Positions 1 through 11,565 of a stretch of DNA of 64,000 nt are shown here, piece by piece (the stretch's first letter is position 1; each line of letters begins with the position of its first letter). The position numbers and the translations under genes are program-made. The stretch lies in contig OZ024887.1 of NCBI GenBank assembly GCA_964017195.1, positions 5,773,959 through 5,837,958 on the forward strand, read 5' to 3'. The notes beneath the pieces were generated by a model that was not told the DNA's origin, did not search any database, and was given only the letters and a program-made list of their open reading frames with translations. The stretch is from Siderastrea radians (taxonomy: Eukaryota; Cnidaria; Anthozoa; Scleractinia; Rhizangiidae).

Positions 1-3000
1 CAACTTAGATATTTTTAAAATATCTCGAACTTTATCTTGAATTTTACCTTGAACATTACTAAAATAAGCAAGAATTTTTACGATTGACTTAAAGGACATA
101 TCGCTTAGAACTATGTGTGCAGCTATACAAAACTACCATGGACAATTTCCATTTGAAATTGCGCTCGGCTTGTTTCATATCATCTTTATGAAAAACGTTA
201 TTAAAAACACTTTGTACCTACCAGGTGGTTTTGTCGACGCATCTACAAACCGAGATGTCTCCACGTCACATGCAAATTTTGTTCAAATACCTTCTTATGT
301 CCTACTGGTTGTCAATGTTTAGACCACGGGATAAAAGAGCGATAAGTATTTTCATAACCTGCAGGAAATCAAATATTAGAATGCACGTAAACGTACCCTC
401 CGGAGAGAGGGGGTGGTCTTTCATATAAAACTCATGAAGTGTTTTAAAAAAGGAAGGAAAGCCCTTTAATGTACCAGAATCGCATTTGTCTGCACGGACA
501 TCTCTTATTTTTGTACCTCCAGGAAGAACTGCCAATGCAAGACAAGTTTTACAAGGGTCGCAGGATATAAGTAACTTATCGGTTCTCTTAGTAGAAAATT
601 TAACAACCTAAGTGATAAAAGAACGTCACGAGAACACACGGCTTTTGATACGAGAAACATCCATGCCATTCAGTGTCATGTAGGAAGTCCCTTTCCTTGC
701 TAGCAGGCCGGAAGAGACAAGACACGAAATCACCTTAATGGTCCCAGCTGTATTTCAAAAGTAGTGGATGGCAAAATTTGTTAATGTGTAAAGTACCAAA
801 TGAAGAAAATGATCCTCGCAGTGATTTACGCAGTGAAAGAAATTGCGATTAAGCCAGAAAAAATTTTCGAGGCACGTAATATGATTTATCACATATTCAT
901 CGTCATCTGTATGGAGTCGATTCATCATGATATTGCTTTCGCATGCTTGTATTTTAAAAACCATGACAGTATCTCCTTTCTATATAACTTTCAGTTTAAA
1001 TGAATCCCGAGAAAAAGCTAGCATTTCAAGACCCTTCGGAATCGGTGCCGTAACAACCCTTGCTCCTTATTGTTTTTAACCATCTCTTCGATATTTTTTA
1101 TAGTAAGAAAGATTTTAATAACGAAAAACGTGAAGTTCGGTCTACGTACATGACTTGCAGTTAGTAAACAAAACTCAACATGTCGGGATCATACAGAGAA
1201 GTCTTTTTTTTTATTTATTTATTTTTTGCAGTTTCCCGTGCTCGTGATGCATGTTGCATGGTGATTTTCATGTTTTTGGGACGAAACTGTGTTGAAATTA
1301 AAACGAAGTACATTTACTTGTACATGAAATGTCCCCAAAATACAAAGAAAAAGCTATCAAGAGATTTTACCAAAGCAAAAACAAAACATGATCAATTTTT
1401 AGCGATTCGTCTCATCCAAGAAACAATAGGACTGAAAATTAAAAAATTTGGCTCAAGATAGCATCGCGGTAGCAAGAATCATAAATCCAAAACGCCTTAA
1501 ATCAACAGACTCCATGCACTGTTTTGATTTAGTGCATTTAAATCAACAATTCCTTCCATTTGTTTTCATTTTTTGGCGGAATTGGCTCACCATAAATCAA
1601 GAATATGACCTTGAAACTAATTACTCAATTTGCGCTCATCCGATTTTATCGCTCAAACTAATTGATATCCCTTTACAAGACCGGGTAAACGGCATAAAAC
1701 AAATGGTGTCTCATTATATTACATCGGGAGGGTCCTTACGTAACTTGGGTTCGTAATATTTGGGACTAGGGTAGGATAAAGGGGTTCGTCACCTACATTG
1801 TTATACCCGAGGGCTGCGCCCCGAGGGCTGAGCGTTTCTGCAGTGCTAACATCAACATCACAAATTAAATATTATTGCGACGAATCCGGGTCAGGCAAAA
1901 TGCCATCGATAACACTTGAGTCAGATTGAATGTACACTCTGATTGAAGGCATTTTGACGGATCGATTAGACTTCACACTATTTAATTAAAAAGCGCAAAA
2001 TTTGGGGAACCCGACGAATGTGATAACACTTCGTATCAGTATATCCTCAGTGTTATCGATATGTAAGGTAATTCATAAACCTTGCAGTGTTCGAGGTTGA
2101 ACTTTTCAGTTGTGTTCTCTCTTTGCCCTTTTATATTATGACTGAGTTTTCTGTTGTCGATAGCAAGACAGAATGTGACCATTCTTAATCACACAGACTT
2201 GTCTTCTGTGCCTGTCTTGGGCCGTAGTAAAATGCGAGATGTGAAGTAAAGACCTCGTAAGTACTCCCCAAAACAGGCTACTAAAAATGTGACGTGCCGC
2301 CTCGAAGTTTGGTTTCGAATAGTAAACAGGGTCTGTGATAGATCATGACAGTTTCGGTCTTTGACCGGCTAAATATGGCCCACAGTGCATAGGGTATGAA
2401 AAAGCCATATCTTTTGGTCTGAAAGATCACATTTTCTGGTCTCAAGAAAACTCATATCTTTTTCTCTGAAAAATCATATCTTTTGGTCTGAAAAATCGTT
2501 ATCTTTTCGTCTGAGAGACCATATCTTTTGCTTGAAAAATCATACAATCTGGTATGAAAATCATATGGACTGAAAAGTTATATTTTTTTGCCTGAAATTG
2601 AACTAATTGATTAATTAAATTAATTAATTAATTGATTGAGACCAGTGCCTCGGTGTAGGTGCCAAGGTTTAGAAACCTGAGCTATTATTTTCAAATGCTA
2701 AAATAGTGTCCACTGAATGAAAAGTTAGCAGAATAAACACTGACGAGAGACAGAAACGGGAAGAGTATACATGGAATCTTATTTACAGATATTCCAATAA
2801 CTTTATTCACTAATTCTCAGGCGCTGGCCTCGTTTTCTAAAATGAGATCAAATGTTACGATAAAATAGCTATGTAGGGTCATTCAGTTCAATAGTTGCGG
2901 ACTCCTGATATGATCTAGCAAGGTAAAGGCGAATTTAATTACTTTTTCGTAGACGAGAATCTTTCAGTTTTGAAATAGTCTGACTAGTTCTCGTTCCAGA

Positions 3001-4572
3001 GAAAAGACTCCAGGATTTCGAAATTTGCGAGCTCTACACGCTGCTTGGCCCGTTTGTAGCTCGGCATGAGAATATTACTTCTTCTCAAAGCTCTCGGCCG
3101 CTGAAACTCCCAGCCCGCAATGAGGGCTCCCTTATCCAGTTCGCTAGGGGCTGCCAGTAGCCGACGTTCTCACGAACGTGGCCGGGAGCTGTGAGAGGCC
3201 GCTGTTATCTTGGGCTACAATAGTTAGTTTTCATCTGTTCTTATCTTGTAAGATCTATCGCTAGCTTGTACTTTTATGGGTTTGTTCCGCGTTGTCGGAT
3301 TTCCTCGGGTTTTGGGAGTTTTCTCGCGGTTGTTCGGGTTTCCTAGGCAATTAGAATACTATTTTCAATGGACGCATCAGTGATGCAATCCAACCTGAAA
3401 CGAAACGATTGAGAAACGATCGCTCTTATCAGAGCTCTTAAAGGCCAATTGTTCCTTCCTAAAGAAATCACCTTGCGCCGTTGTATTTCACTGAATGACA
3501 AACATGCCACAGCTTTTGGTCGCCTTTACTTTGACTACTTTGGGTTAGAGTTCATCGTGTGCGATCTTCAGATACACTGGTGTTAATTCCATTTTTCACC
3601 TTAAGGTTACAACAAGATCGCGTGAGATGATGAAAAGTGCATCCTCTATTTTTTTGCGATCAAAGGTCCCACTCCAAACAAACATGGATTAGTGGAAACG
3701 AAAGAATTCTAATTCAAGGGTACAGCGACCTCTTGAGAGTTGACCGAAGGATTAAAGCCAAGTTACGTCGTAATTATAGCGGGAAGGCCTTTGTGCTGAG
3801 TTAATGTAGTCAGCGTCCAAGTTATGGACAATGATCTTTTACTCGACTTGCTTTAAGGCTCGTCAATCAGCAGCTGAAAATGAAAAAAAAAAAAAAAACC
3901 TTTGTTGTTGCTTGTTTTTCTAGTTCAGGCCGACCAGACGAGGAACTCGACTGTTCGAAAGCTGAAAACAGGCGGAAATAACTTAGTCATTGGCGAAGAC
4001 GGAAAGGGGTGAAGTAACACGAGCACACGGCTGACAGAGAACATATCATCAAGCTCTTGACTTAGTAATCGAAACCCGTTACAAGATCAAGAAGAGCTAA
4101 TCGAAATTGAAGACTTCACCTCCGTGATTTAATGCCGACACTGTTATGACGACGTCAAACTACTTCATACAATTAATTTAATAACCAGAGACACGCAACA
4201 GATCGGAAACAGTGTTTGCACAACCTTTGATTTTGCTATTTACATTTGAAAAGTGCTTGAACGGGGCAAAAGGCCGCTTTGTATTAAAGTAAACGGAGTT
4301 ACAGTCAACACACCGGGGCTGTCCATTAGCACCGTATATTGTGAAAAGGTCAGAGACATCTGGTGATAACCCTTACCAAGCGCGTTTGGTATTCTTATAC
4401 TTCAAGTAAAGGGGCATTGATAAAACAAAGTTCGTGTTAAAGTGATAAAGTCGTGATAAGAGCCTTTTGAAGCGAGACAAGCGAGGAGTACGGACAGCTA
4501 TTTTTTTCAAGGTGTGCAGGATAAACCAGGGTCTACAACACTGAGAAACTACTGACCCACAAAGCTTTCAAA
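1..4572. other. Non-coding region upstream of the GPCR
   Basis: No convincing coding region is visible. The open frames here are short and low in complexity and match no family I recognise. The stretch holds a degenerate tandem repeat (2395-2600, listed separately). It also holds a small inverted pair built on ATCGATAACACT near 1905-1920 and 2047-2062, and an A-run near 3885. A motif around TGGCCGGGAG near 3180 recurs at about 9470, so it belongs to a dispersed repeat. The last few hundred bases before 4573 probably include the 5' untranslated region and promoter of the GPCR, but no TATA box or initiator can be assigned with confidence. Confidence 0.5.
2395..2600. repeat. Degenerate ~25-bp tandem repeat
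   Basis: About eight diverged copies of a unit built around CATATCTTTTGGTCTGAAAAAT follow one another. The unit length varies between roughly 22 and 28 bp. The last copies decay into an ATTAATTAATT tract at 2605-2635. No coding or regulatory role is apparent. Confidence 0.7.
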
Positions 4573-5580
4573 ATGGAGGGAAACTCCAACAATACTTCCA
4601 CCAACGCAACGTCTGATTTCGTAGGGTCCTATCCTGCAGTTTTCAACGAACTTTTTCTCATTATTATCATCTCTATTTTTATAGTCATCATTGCTGCTGC
4701 GATCTGTGGAAATCTGCTCGTGTGCGTGGCTATTCTGCTTAATAAACGCCTGCGAAAGACAACCAACTACTTCATATTTTCCCTGGCTATTTCTGATCTC
4801 ATGACAGCTTCCTTTTCTATGCCCTTTGACGTGCAAGCTCTACTGCAACCATTCGGGTGGAACAATGGCGAGTTCATGTGTAATTTCTGGGCCTTCATGT
4901 ACCTAATCGCTGCCCCAACGTCCATCCTCAACCTTATGGCGGTCAGTATGGACAGATATCAAGCGATTAGTGCCCCGCTGCGATACTACGACAAGATGAG
5001 GCCTAAACGAGTCTTGACTATTATAGCAGCGATCTGGCTTTATTCGCTCACATTTACCATCGTCGGGATGGTGGGATGGCCTTTCTACGAGCAAAGCGTC
5101 AATTATGGCATGTGCTTCTTCAACATTCATCCTTATTATTCCGTAGTGAGTTCCGTAGCAAATTTTATTCTGCCAACAGTGGTAATGTGCGTGATATATT
5201 TCAAGATCTACCAGATCGCCAGCGCGCATGCCCACCGGATCGAAAAGCAAGAAGTCACAACTTCAGTTGCTTCGGGCTCAAACGAGGAAACTGGAAACTT
5301 AACGTCCGAAAAGAAACGAATAAAACGAAACATCAAGGCGGCTAAAACCATCGCCATTATAGTGTCTACTTTTCTGTTATGCTGGATGCCATTGACTCTG
5401 ATCTCAACTGTTGGCTCTCTTTGTAAAGAGTGTATGGTGGAAGAGCCGGAAGTGTTCCAGTCACTGGTTGTGTTGGCGTACCTGAACTCAGCGCTTAATC
5501 CTATCTTGTATTCATTTCTCAATCGAGAATTCCGGGAATCGTTTATAAAGCTCTTCAAACTTCAGTTTAAATTTCGTTAA
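4573..5580 (+). CDS. Class A (rhodopsin-family) G protein-coupled receptor, amine-like orphan
   Basis: This intronless frame encodes 335 residues, a complete seven-helix receptor in the plasma membrane. The N-terminus has two N-glycosylation sequons (Asn6, Asn11). Helix landmarks are Asn47 (1.50), Asp75 (2.50), Cys103 (3.25, paired with Cys181 in loop 2), the Asp127-Arg128-Tyr129 motif, Trp155 (4.50), Cys270-Trp271-x-Pro273 in helix 6 and Asn309-Pro310-x-x-Tyr313 in helix 7. The tail is short and basic. The third intracellular loop is about 45 residues. The overall pattern resembles aminergic and adenosine-type receptors, but position 3.32 is Tyr110 rather than the aspartate that binds amines, so a classical amine ligand is unlikely. 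The start is the first ATG of the frame, has an A at -3 and sits well ahead of helix 1. Large families of such single-exon receptors are typical of cnidarians. The ligand is unknown. Confidence 0.93.
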   Translation: MEGNSNNTSTNATSDFVGSYPAVFNELFLIIIISIFIVIIAAAICGNLLVCVAILLNKRLRKTTNYFIFSLAISDLMTASFSMPFDVQALLQPFGWNNGEFMCNFWAFMYLIAAPTSILNLMAVSMDRYQAISAPLRYYDKMRPKRVLTIIAAIWLYSLTFTIVGMVGWPFYEQSVNYGMCFFNIHPYYSVVSSVANFILPTVVMCVIYFKIYQIASAHAHRIEKQEVTTSVASGSNEETGNLTSEKKRIKRNIKAAKTIAIIVSTFLLCWMPLTLISTVGSLCKECMVEEPEVFQSLVVLAYLNSALNPILYSFLNREFRESFIKLFKLQFKFR

Positions 5581-7169
5581 ACTGGAGTAACAACTTCTAC
5601 CTTCTAATGCCAAATACAATTTGAACCGGTACACTTCAGGATTCCATTCACGGACCTTAAAAAATTAAACCTGCGTTGTACTGTAGAGTAACAAACAGGA
5701 AATATCAAAAGATTGTACTCTTCGATTTCTGTCATCTGAATGGAGGCTCGAAGCAACAGAAGTGTAGAAACAGACTCAAAGCGAACGCCCATGTGCGAAA
5801 CTGCAAAATTTTGCAACAAGCAGCGTTACGAGACTCATGTGCCTAATTTCATCAGTTTTATTGGTTAAATCAGTTTTAATGGCACAAGGAATTCGTCCAG
5901 AGACTCAAACGTTGGAAAGACATGTAGATTATGTGACTTGAGGTTTTTCTTGGTACTGAAATCGAAAGGGTAAAGGAATGAATTTGCAGACAGTCGTAAT
6001 TATTTCCGCTGACTCGGCTGAACTTGAAAAGACGACGTAACAAGGAACATTGATATAGTGATAGATGCTGCAAGGAAAATAGCCAGTGGATAAACTGAAT
6101 AAAAAAAGATCTATTTTAACCCATCCAAAACCTAAAATGATAACAATGTTATTAAATCCATATGGGAGGTCACGAAATCTAAACGGCTTAAACGAAAGAA
6201 GATTTCAAAGCGGAAATGATCAGCCATCGGCAAGACGCAACCACTTCCGGTAGAGTTTAAAAATAAGGAATACGCAGTGTTAATTAACACGTTTGATGCC
6301 GAACACGGGATTTAAAAAGATTAAATTAAAGCTGTACATGTACAGTATATTTAGTGTTCACGTAGATGTAATTGTTAAATGTAAATTACAAATAATTTTC
6401 ATAGGGTGTTTCAGCGATTCTTATATTCGGTGAGGTGCGTGAGTGAAATTTCCGCTGATTTAGCATGATGTGTTGAGTAAAATAACAAGCAGTTGGTTGA
6501 TATATCCTGTATTTAATTGCAATCAAATTAAAATACAGAAACAGTGTATCCTCACGTCACTGGAAATGGCTCAAAAATAACATCAACTTCGGTTTGATGA
6601 CTTCATTATACTCTCGCTCTTGTGAGAAAAAACTCATTGCCGGCGACGGTCTTTACTGAAAGGAAGTAGTACTTCCTCCATGAAGGCGTTTTTGCCACCC
6701 ACTTCATACCCAGCAAATTAAAAAGCGCTTGTAATTACAATCCTTCTCTCTCAAAAGTGTCCAAGTTAAAACATCGAAAAAGTCATAATACATATGTTAA
6801 GACAAAATGTTCATATTAAGTCTCAAACATTTCATGCTACGCGTCATTACAGACAATAGATAGACATACAGCTATACTCGCGGCCATAGTAGCACTTCAA
6901 AAGGTGCGTCGCTTTTCCGCACGAAGGTCAACAAATTATCCCGTCACAGACTTGTTCCATGCCCAAAAACAAACATAAATGCTCCATAGATTAAACAGCA
7001 CTTGAAATTAAAGAGAAGCGGCGGGAAACACACTGTTGACATTTTTTAAGGGAAGAGGTTACATCACGTAAAAATTTCTTAAGTTTATAAAACTAATAGT
7101 TGCTGCCCTTCAAGTCCAGACATCGAGTCGCTTCCTTTTGAGTTTCAGTTCAAAGAAAAATCTCCAGCC

Positions 7170-7376
7170 TAGGCGTGCGTTTCTCGAAACCCCCGAAATT
7201 TTTCGGGTCGGTTTTGGGCACGATGATTCCCACTGTTTCTTGTAAACGGAGAGGTTTTGGAGCATGAAACCTGTCTTATAGACACGTTCAAATAACAGCT
7301 TTGTAGAAAGAGTGGTTCATGATTTTGTAAATGACTTCTCTAGGCCGAAAAGTTTTCAGGGCTTTCGAAAACGCGA
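7170..7376. mobile_element. Short MITE with ~35-bp inverted ends
   Basis: The left end GCGTTTCTCGAAACCCCCGA reappears in inverted orientation at the right end as GGGCTTTCGAAAACGC. Inner TTTTCGG blocks also mirror each other. The body of about 200 bp is non-coding. The class is unassigned because no target duplication could be fixed. Confidence 0.5.
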
Positions 7377-8338
7377 CCAGGTTTCAGGAGTTTTCGGAGC
7401 AGCCATACACGTCTAGACTACACTAAGGAAATTGATCCTATTTTTTTAAACAAACTTTGGTTTAGGTGTGATTCATTGAAGGAAAACAATCACTATACCG
7501 TTTATATTAAAATTGCTATCCGAGAAAACTCCTTCAACTCAATACTTGTCAGCACACAAGCTACGAGAGCAAACTCGTAGTATGGAAGTTAGTCTAAACG
7601 CACTCAAAGAACAAAAGGAAGTGCGGTGTATAAACCATTTTTTCCTATTAAAACGAAGCAATGACACTATCGTAGGAACAACAAATTAGAAAATGAAATG
7701 TTTATTATAACAAAGCCCCCTTATTTGTTACAGAACATAAGGTCAGGAGGGTTGAACATAAACGGCAATACCTGACTTTTATTTTAACTGTTATTTTCGA
7801 AACTCAGTTTGAAACACTTATTCGATGTACATGTTTAGGGGACTTAGTGTCCGATCTTTAATTTGGAGCTTGAAGCAACAAGCAGGCGTCAAATGCTTTT
7901 AAGAGGACCAAAGAGAAACTCCGAATTCCAAAGAGCAAAGAATTCATACAAGGGATGAAAACGACGAACCTTGACGAAACTGGTCACAGAGAACTTTTAA
8001 CGGTATAAAATGGGGTTTATTCTACAAAGCACAGAAAAGGTCCCTTGTCTTACAACCCGAAATTACGAGCAAACGTTATCTACTAAAGCAGACTCATTTT
8101 GCTATCTCATTTCATTGTGCTATTTGTTGTTTTCAAAAGAAACAAACCATAATGGTATTTTTAACAAGTGCGAATTGACAATCAATTAAATGCTCACGAA
8201 TACAGCAAATTTTTGGTGGTCCATCCTTTGAATTCATTTATACTGATTTCAAACTCAGAACTGACAGCTACACTGAACGCTTTGGTTAACAAAACAAAAT
8301 TTCAATGGCTCAAAGGGAAGAGGGCAAACGAAGACTAC

Positions 8339-8377
8339 AACCTCGTTCCCAGAGTCTCAGACCCGGGAACGAGGTTG
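8339..8377. repeat. Hairpin, AACCTCGTTCCC arms
   Basis: The perfect inverted arms AACCTCGTTCCC and GGGAACGAGGTT are separated by about 14 bases. It is probably the collapsed remnant of a MITE. Confidence 0.6.
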
Positions 8378-8929
8378 CGAAGACTAAAATAAATCACACA
8401 ATTTAAAAATTCACAACAAAGAAGTCTGTTGAAACGTTCAACCCAACGTAGAAAGAAGACTGTCACGAAGATGTTATTAGAAATAAAACTACTGGACAGA
8501 ATTAGTTGACCTCAAGGAAGAAAACTCCTGCTGCTATAAAAAAAAAAGAGTTTTCTGTCAAAAAAACAAAACAAAATACAGCCGAGTTAGGAAAAGCATC
8601 CATACAGCAGTAATTTGGAGCAAACGATTTTATTAATGAACAGCAACTTAAAAGAAGACCGCTTTGTGACTCAGTAAAACGTGTCAATTCACATGCGTCA
8701 AATAAGGCATAAGGATTCATTGAAATTAAAACGAATCAAGGATCAAGCGGTAATAGGTCCTGTCTGTTATTACGGAAGGCGACTGTAGTTGTTGAACTTA
8801 CGTAAAAGGTTGTTGATCTCTGAAACCTCGTGACTCGAATAAAAAGGCAAAAGATTTCTGGCCACACCCAAAGCATTCTTTCCACCAAGTCTGGATGAAG
8901 ACGTACCAATTACCTAACCTGTCTGCTTA

Positions 8930-9360
8930 GGGCGCGTTTTTTTATTCACAATTCTGGAATGAGAATGGCCAGAATGTAAAATACGCGCGTTTTTCTATTC
9001 TGCATTCCTATTCCGGAATGGACAGAACGCCATTCCATCCATTCTGCTCCCAGGGGCAGAATGAACAGAATGTTGCGAATGAAAATCCAAGATGGCGGAC
9101 GGCGAGATGAACGCTGCGGATTCAAATACGTCTCTACCGGAGAAAAAATCAGGTTACACTTTTGGACACAATGAAACATTGCTTATAATTTCATTGTACC
9201 AAAAGTACGAGGTTTTTTTCAGTGATGTTTCGTACAAGAAAAAGGCAGGACCAGGACCGCGCATCTCGACGGGCGTTTTTTTATGCAGACAATCCGAATT
9301 ATTCCTAGCATTCCGTACCAACCATTCTTATTCCAGAATTGTGGATAAAAAAACGCGCCC
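8930..9360. mobile_element. PIF/Harbinger-type MITE with TTA target duplication
   Basis: The element is 431 bp long and runs from GGGCGCGTTTTTTTATTCAC to its inverted counterpart ending CGCGCCC. The terminal inverted repeats are about 40 bp with few mismatches. It is flanked on both sides by TTA (8927-8929 and 9361-9363), the target duplication expected of PIF/Harbinger elements. The inside carries the start of a protein-coding frame resembling the Myb/SANT-like accessory protein of this superfamily, so the MITE is probably an internal-deletion derivative of an autonomous element. Confidence 0.8.
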
Positions 9361-9364
9361 TTAG
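9092..9364 (+). pseudogene. Truncated Myb/SANT-like domain start inside the Harbinger MITE
   Basis: The 90-residue frame begins MADGEMNAADS and continues with a helix-rich stretch, YTFGHNETLLIISLYQKYE followed by FFSDVSYKKK. This resembles the first helices of the Myb/SANT-like DNA-binding proteins that accompany Harbinger transposases. After about residue 52 the frame loses protein character and runs through the right terminal inverted repeat. It is best read as a fragment kept after internal deletion of the parent element. The family assignment is recognised by eye only. Confidence 0.5.
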
Positions 9365-9739
9365 TTGAAAGACAAAATACACCTTACCATCATTCTTCAC
9401 ACAGAAATTATCTTGGGTTGTCTACGAATACATCCGCCCGTTATGGCGTTATCGCTCGCGACCGCTTGGGTGGCCGGGAGTGATGAGAGGCGACTCTATT
9501 CGAAGGCTAATTAGAGTTATTCGGGTAAACCTTCGAAAAACTTAAATTACGTTATGCCTCCAGGGAAACACAAACTAACTAAGAAGTCTATGAACCAGTG
9601 ACACAGGAAAAACAAACGAGAATTAACACACATGACTAAAGTCATTAAACAGCTGCATTATCTTCGATAATAATTCAAACGCCATCACGTTCTAAAAACA
9701 TTCCCAGCAATTCACGCAAGCCATTAAAAGATAACAAAT

Positions 9740-9745
9740 TTTATT
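9740..9745 (-). promoter_or_regulatory. Polyadenylation signal AATAAA for HSPA14
   Basis: The minus strand reads AATAAA about 25 bases after the HSPA14 stop codon (9771-9769). A 3' untranslated region this short is plausible but unproven. Confidence 0.6.
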
Positions 9746-9768
9746 GACTGAAGTCCTGTACAAGTAGA

Positions 9769-11527
9769 TTAATTGGCGTCTATTGTTATGTCGACAGATT
9801 TCTCGGATGACTTTTCCACCAAATGAATGTGCAGTGAACCATCCCTGGGTTGACAAACAAAACACAACAGAAAATAAGCCTCAGTAAACGCACGTTTTGA
9901 TTGCATGACAGCCGAGTTTCTGTACCTCAATAGAAACACGGTTAATTTTCTAAAGGGAATGAAAACACTTTGTCCGTGTTTTCATAAATAAACACTTCTT
10001 GATGTTTGGAGGGAATCCACACAACAGTTTCTCGCTATGCATCAATTAAAATTTAAAGAAGGAAAAGATAAAAGAAAACGTCACTGTAGAGAAACACGAG
10101 CATAAATTTGGGAGAACGAGAAAATCTTCGGTAACACGAGCCGTATAATGAAATATTCCCACACTGAGCTGTTTTCAAATCTTCCAAATTTTGAAAAACT
10201 TCTAGAAGATTTTTAAAATGTTAAAATATTTATACTACAAAGGCAATGAAAGAATGTTTCTTGCCTTTTTACACACCTCTATAGATTAATAGAAACACAC
10301 CTATCCGCCATTCAAAACGCGTTTGCAAACAAATGTTTTCTGTTAAGCAACAGTTTACTATTTGGAACAAAGATGTGTGGCTTGGCTAACGATTTCTCTT
10401 TGAAAACTCAGGAATGACATGACACTCGTGCACTCGCAGGGGGGACATAACATTTTACCTTCTTATGTGAAATGTTCCAACAATGTTTGCTTCTCCTTTT
10501 GCCATCGGAGGAATATCTTCAAGAACCACCTGGCGTGATAAACAAACGAAAAAAGCTTTTAAAAGTAAGAGGTGTTTACGCTTTTGTCTGCCCTTGATGT
10601 AATTTTATTGAAGCTTGTTGCTTGAACGTTTAACTGAATTTTGCGGATTTTTTCTTCCAGGAACAAAACTTCGAAAACTGAACACTCGCATGTTTTTTCG
10701 CGCATTTCCGACTTTTTACGTCAGTAATTTAGGAATTTTTTCTATCAGTCAAACTAAAAGATATCCTGCGAACACCAACGTATTTCGCAGTTTCGCAGAG
10801 AACACGATCAAAGAGAACAAGTCAGTCTTAAATGATTTATTGATCCAACAATGTTACTTTCGCTACGATATCTGCAGTATAAGATCACCTAGACTAACAA
10901 CCGAAAAATGTTTGCCACTAGTCTTGAAATAGTGATGAACCTTAAACTGATCCAAGACAATGGTATAGAAGATGCGGCTTTTTAATATTTTCACCGTCAG
11001 TTTTTTTACTGACGTGATCCTTAACGTAAGGATATAATCTGTGTCCAGAGGAAATCCGTTACAAACGTTTGGGCATTTTACTGCGCCTTTCCATAACACA
11101 CGAACTCCGTAACCGTTTAACCGTTGTTTTAATCAGTTCCTTCACGATACAACCATCGGTTGCACTTTTTAAGCCACTCATCCTGGCGGAAGTCACAAAA
11201 CAGTGGGAAGAAACGCAGTCGTTAGATGTTTCTTCGCATGTTGTGGTCATTCAGTGAAAGGCGAAATATGTTCAATTGCTTCTGATTTTCCGACGTTTAC
11301 CTTTTAAACGAAATTGAACTTGCGAAAGTTTTTTTTAACAAAAAGACGCGTTACGTTTGAGGTCGTCACGACTCACCTTGGCCACAAGAGTCCTGCCGCG
11401 ATCACTGGAGGCGTCGTCTTCCACTTCATATACACATAAACAAACAGACTTCTGTGGGACATGATCACAATACAGAAAATAAAACACTGAAAACAAACTA
11501 AGAATATTTTAACAGTATGTACAGAAT

Positions 11528-11565
<38 letters not shown>

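Larger units (their letters stand above)
5581..8926. other. Intergenic region between GPCR and Harbinger MITE
   Basis: I see no gene here. The first part probably holds the GPCR 3' untranslated region. The rest is AT-rich and carries a MITE at 7170-7376 and a perfect-armed hairpin at 8339-8377. One remaining open frame (8168-8392) has no protein-like features. Confidence 0.5.

Noticed and set aside
8769..8830. Possible terminal exon reading EINNLLRKFNNYSRLP on the minus strand
   Set aside because: HSPA14 already ends upstream at 9769, and no partner exon or family could be found.
9383..9416. Possible HSPA14 exon reading TTQDNFCVKNDG
   Set aside because: Phase does not fit the upstream exon. 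The true last exon at 9844-9769 reads RDGSLHIHL and ends in a proper stop.
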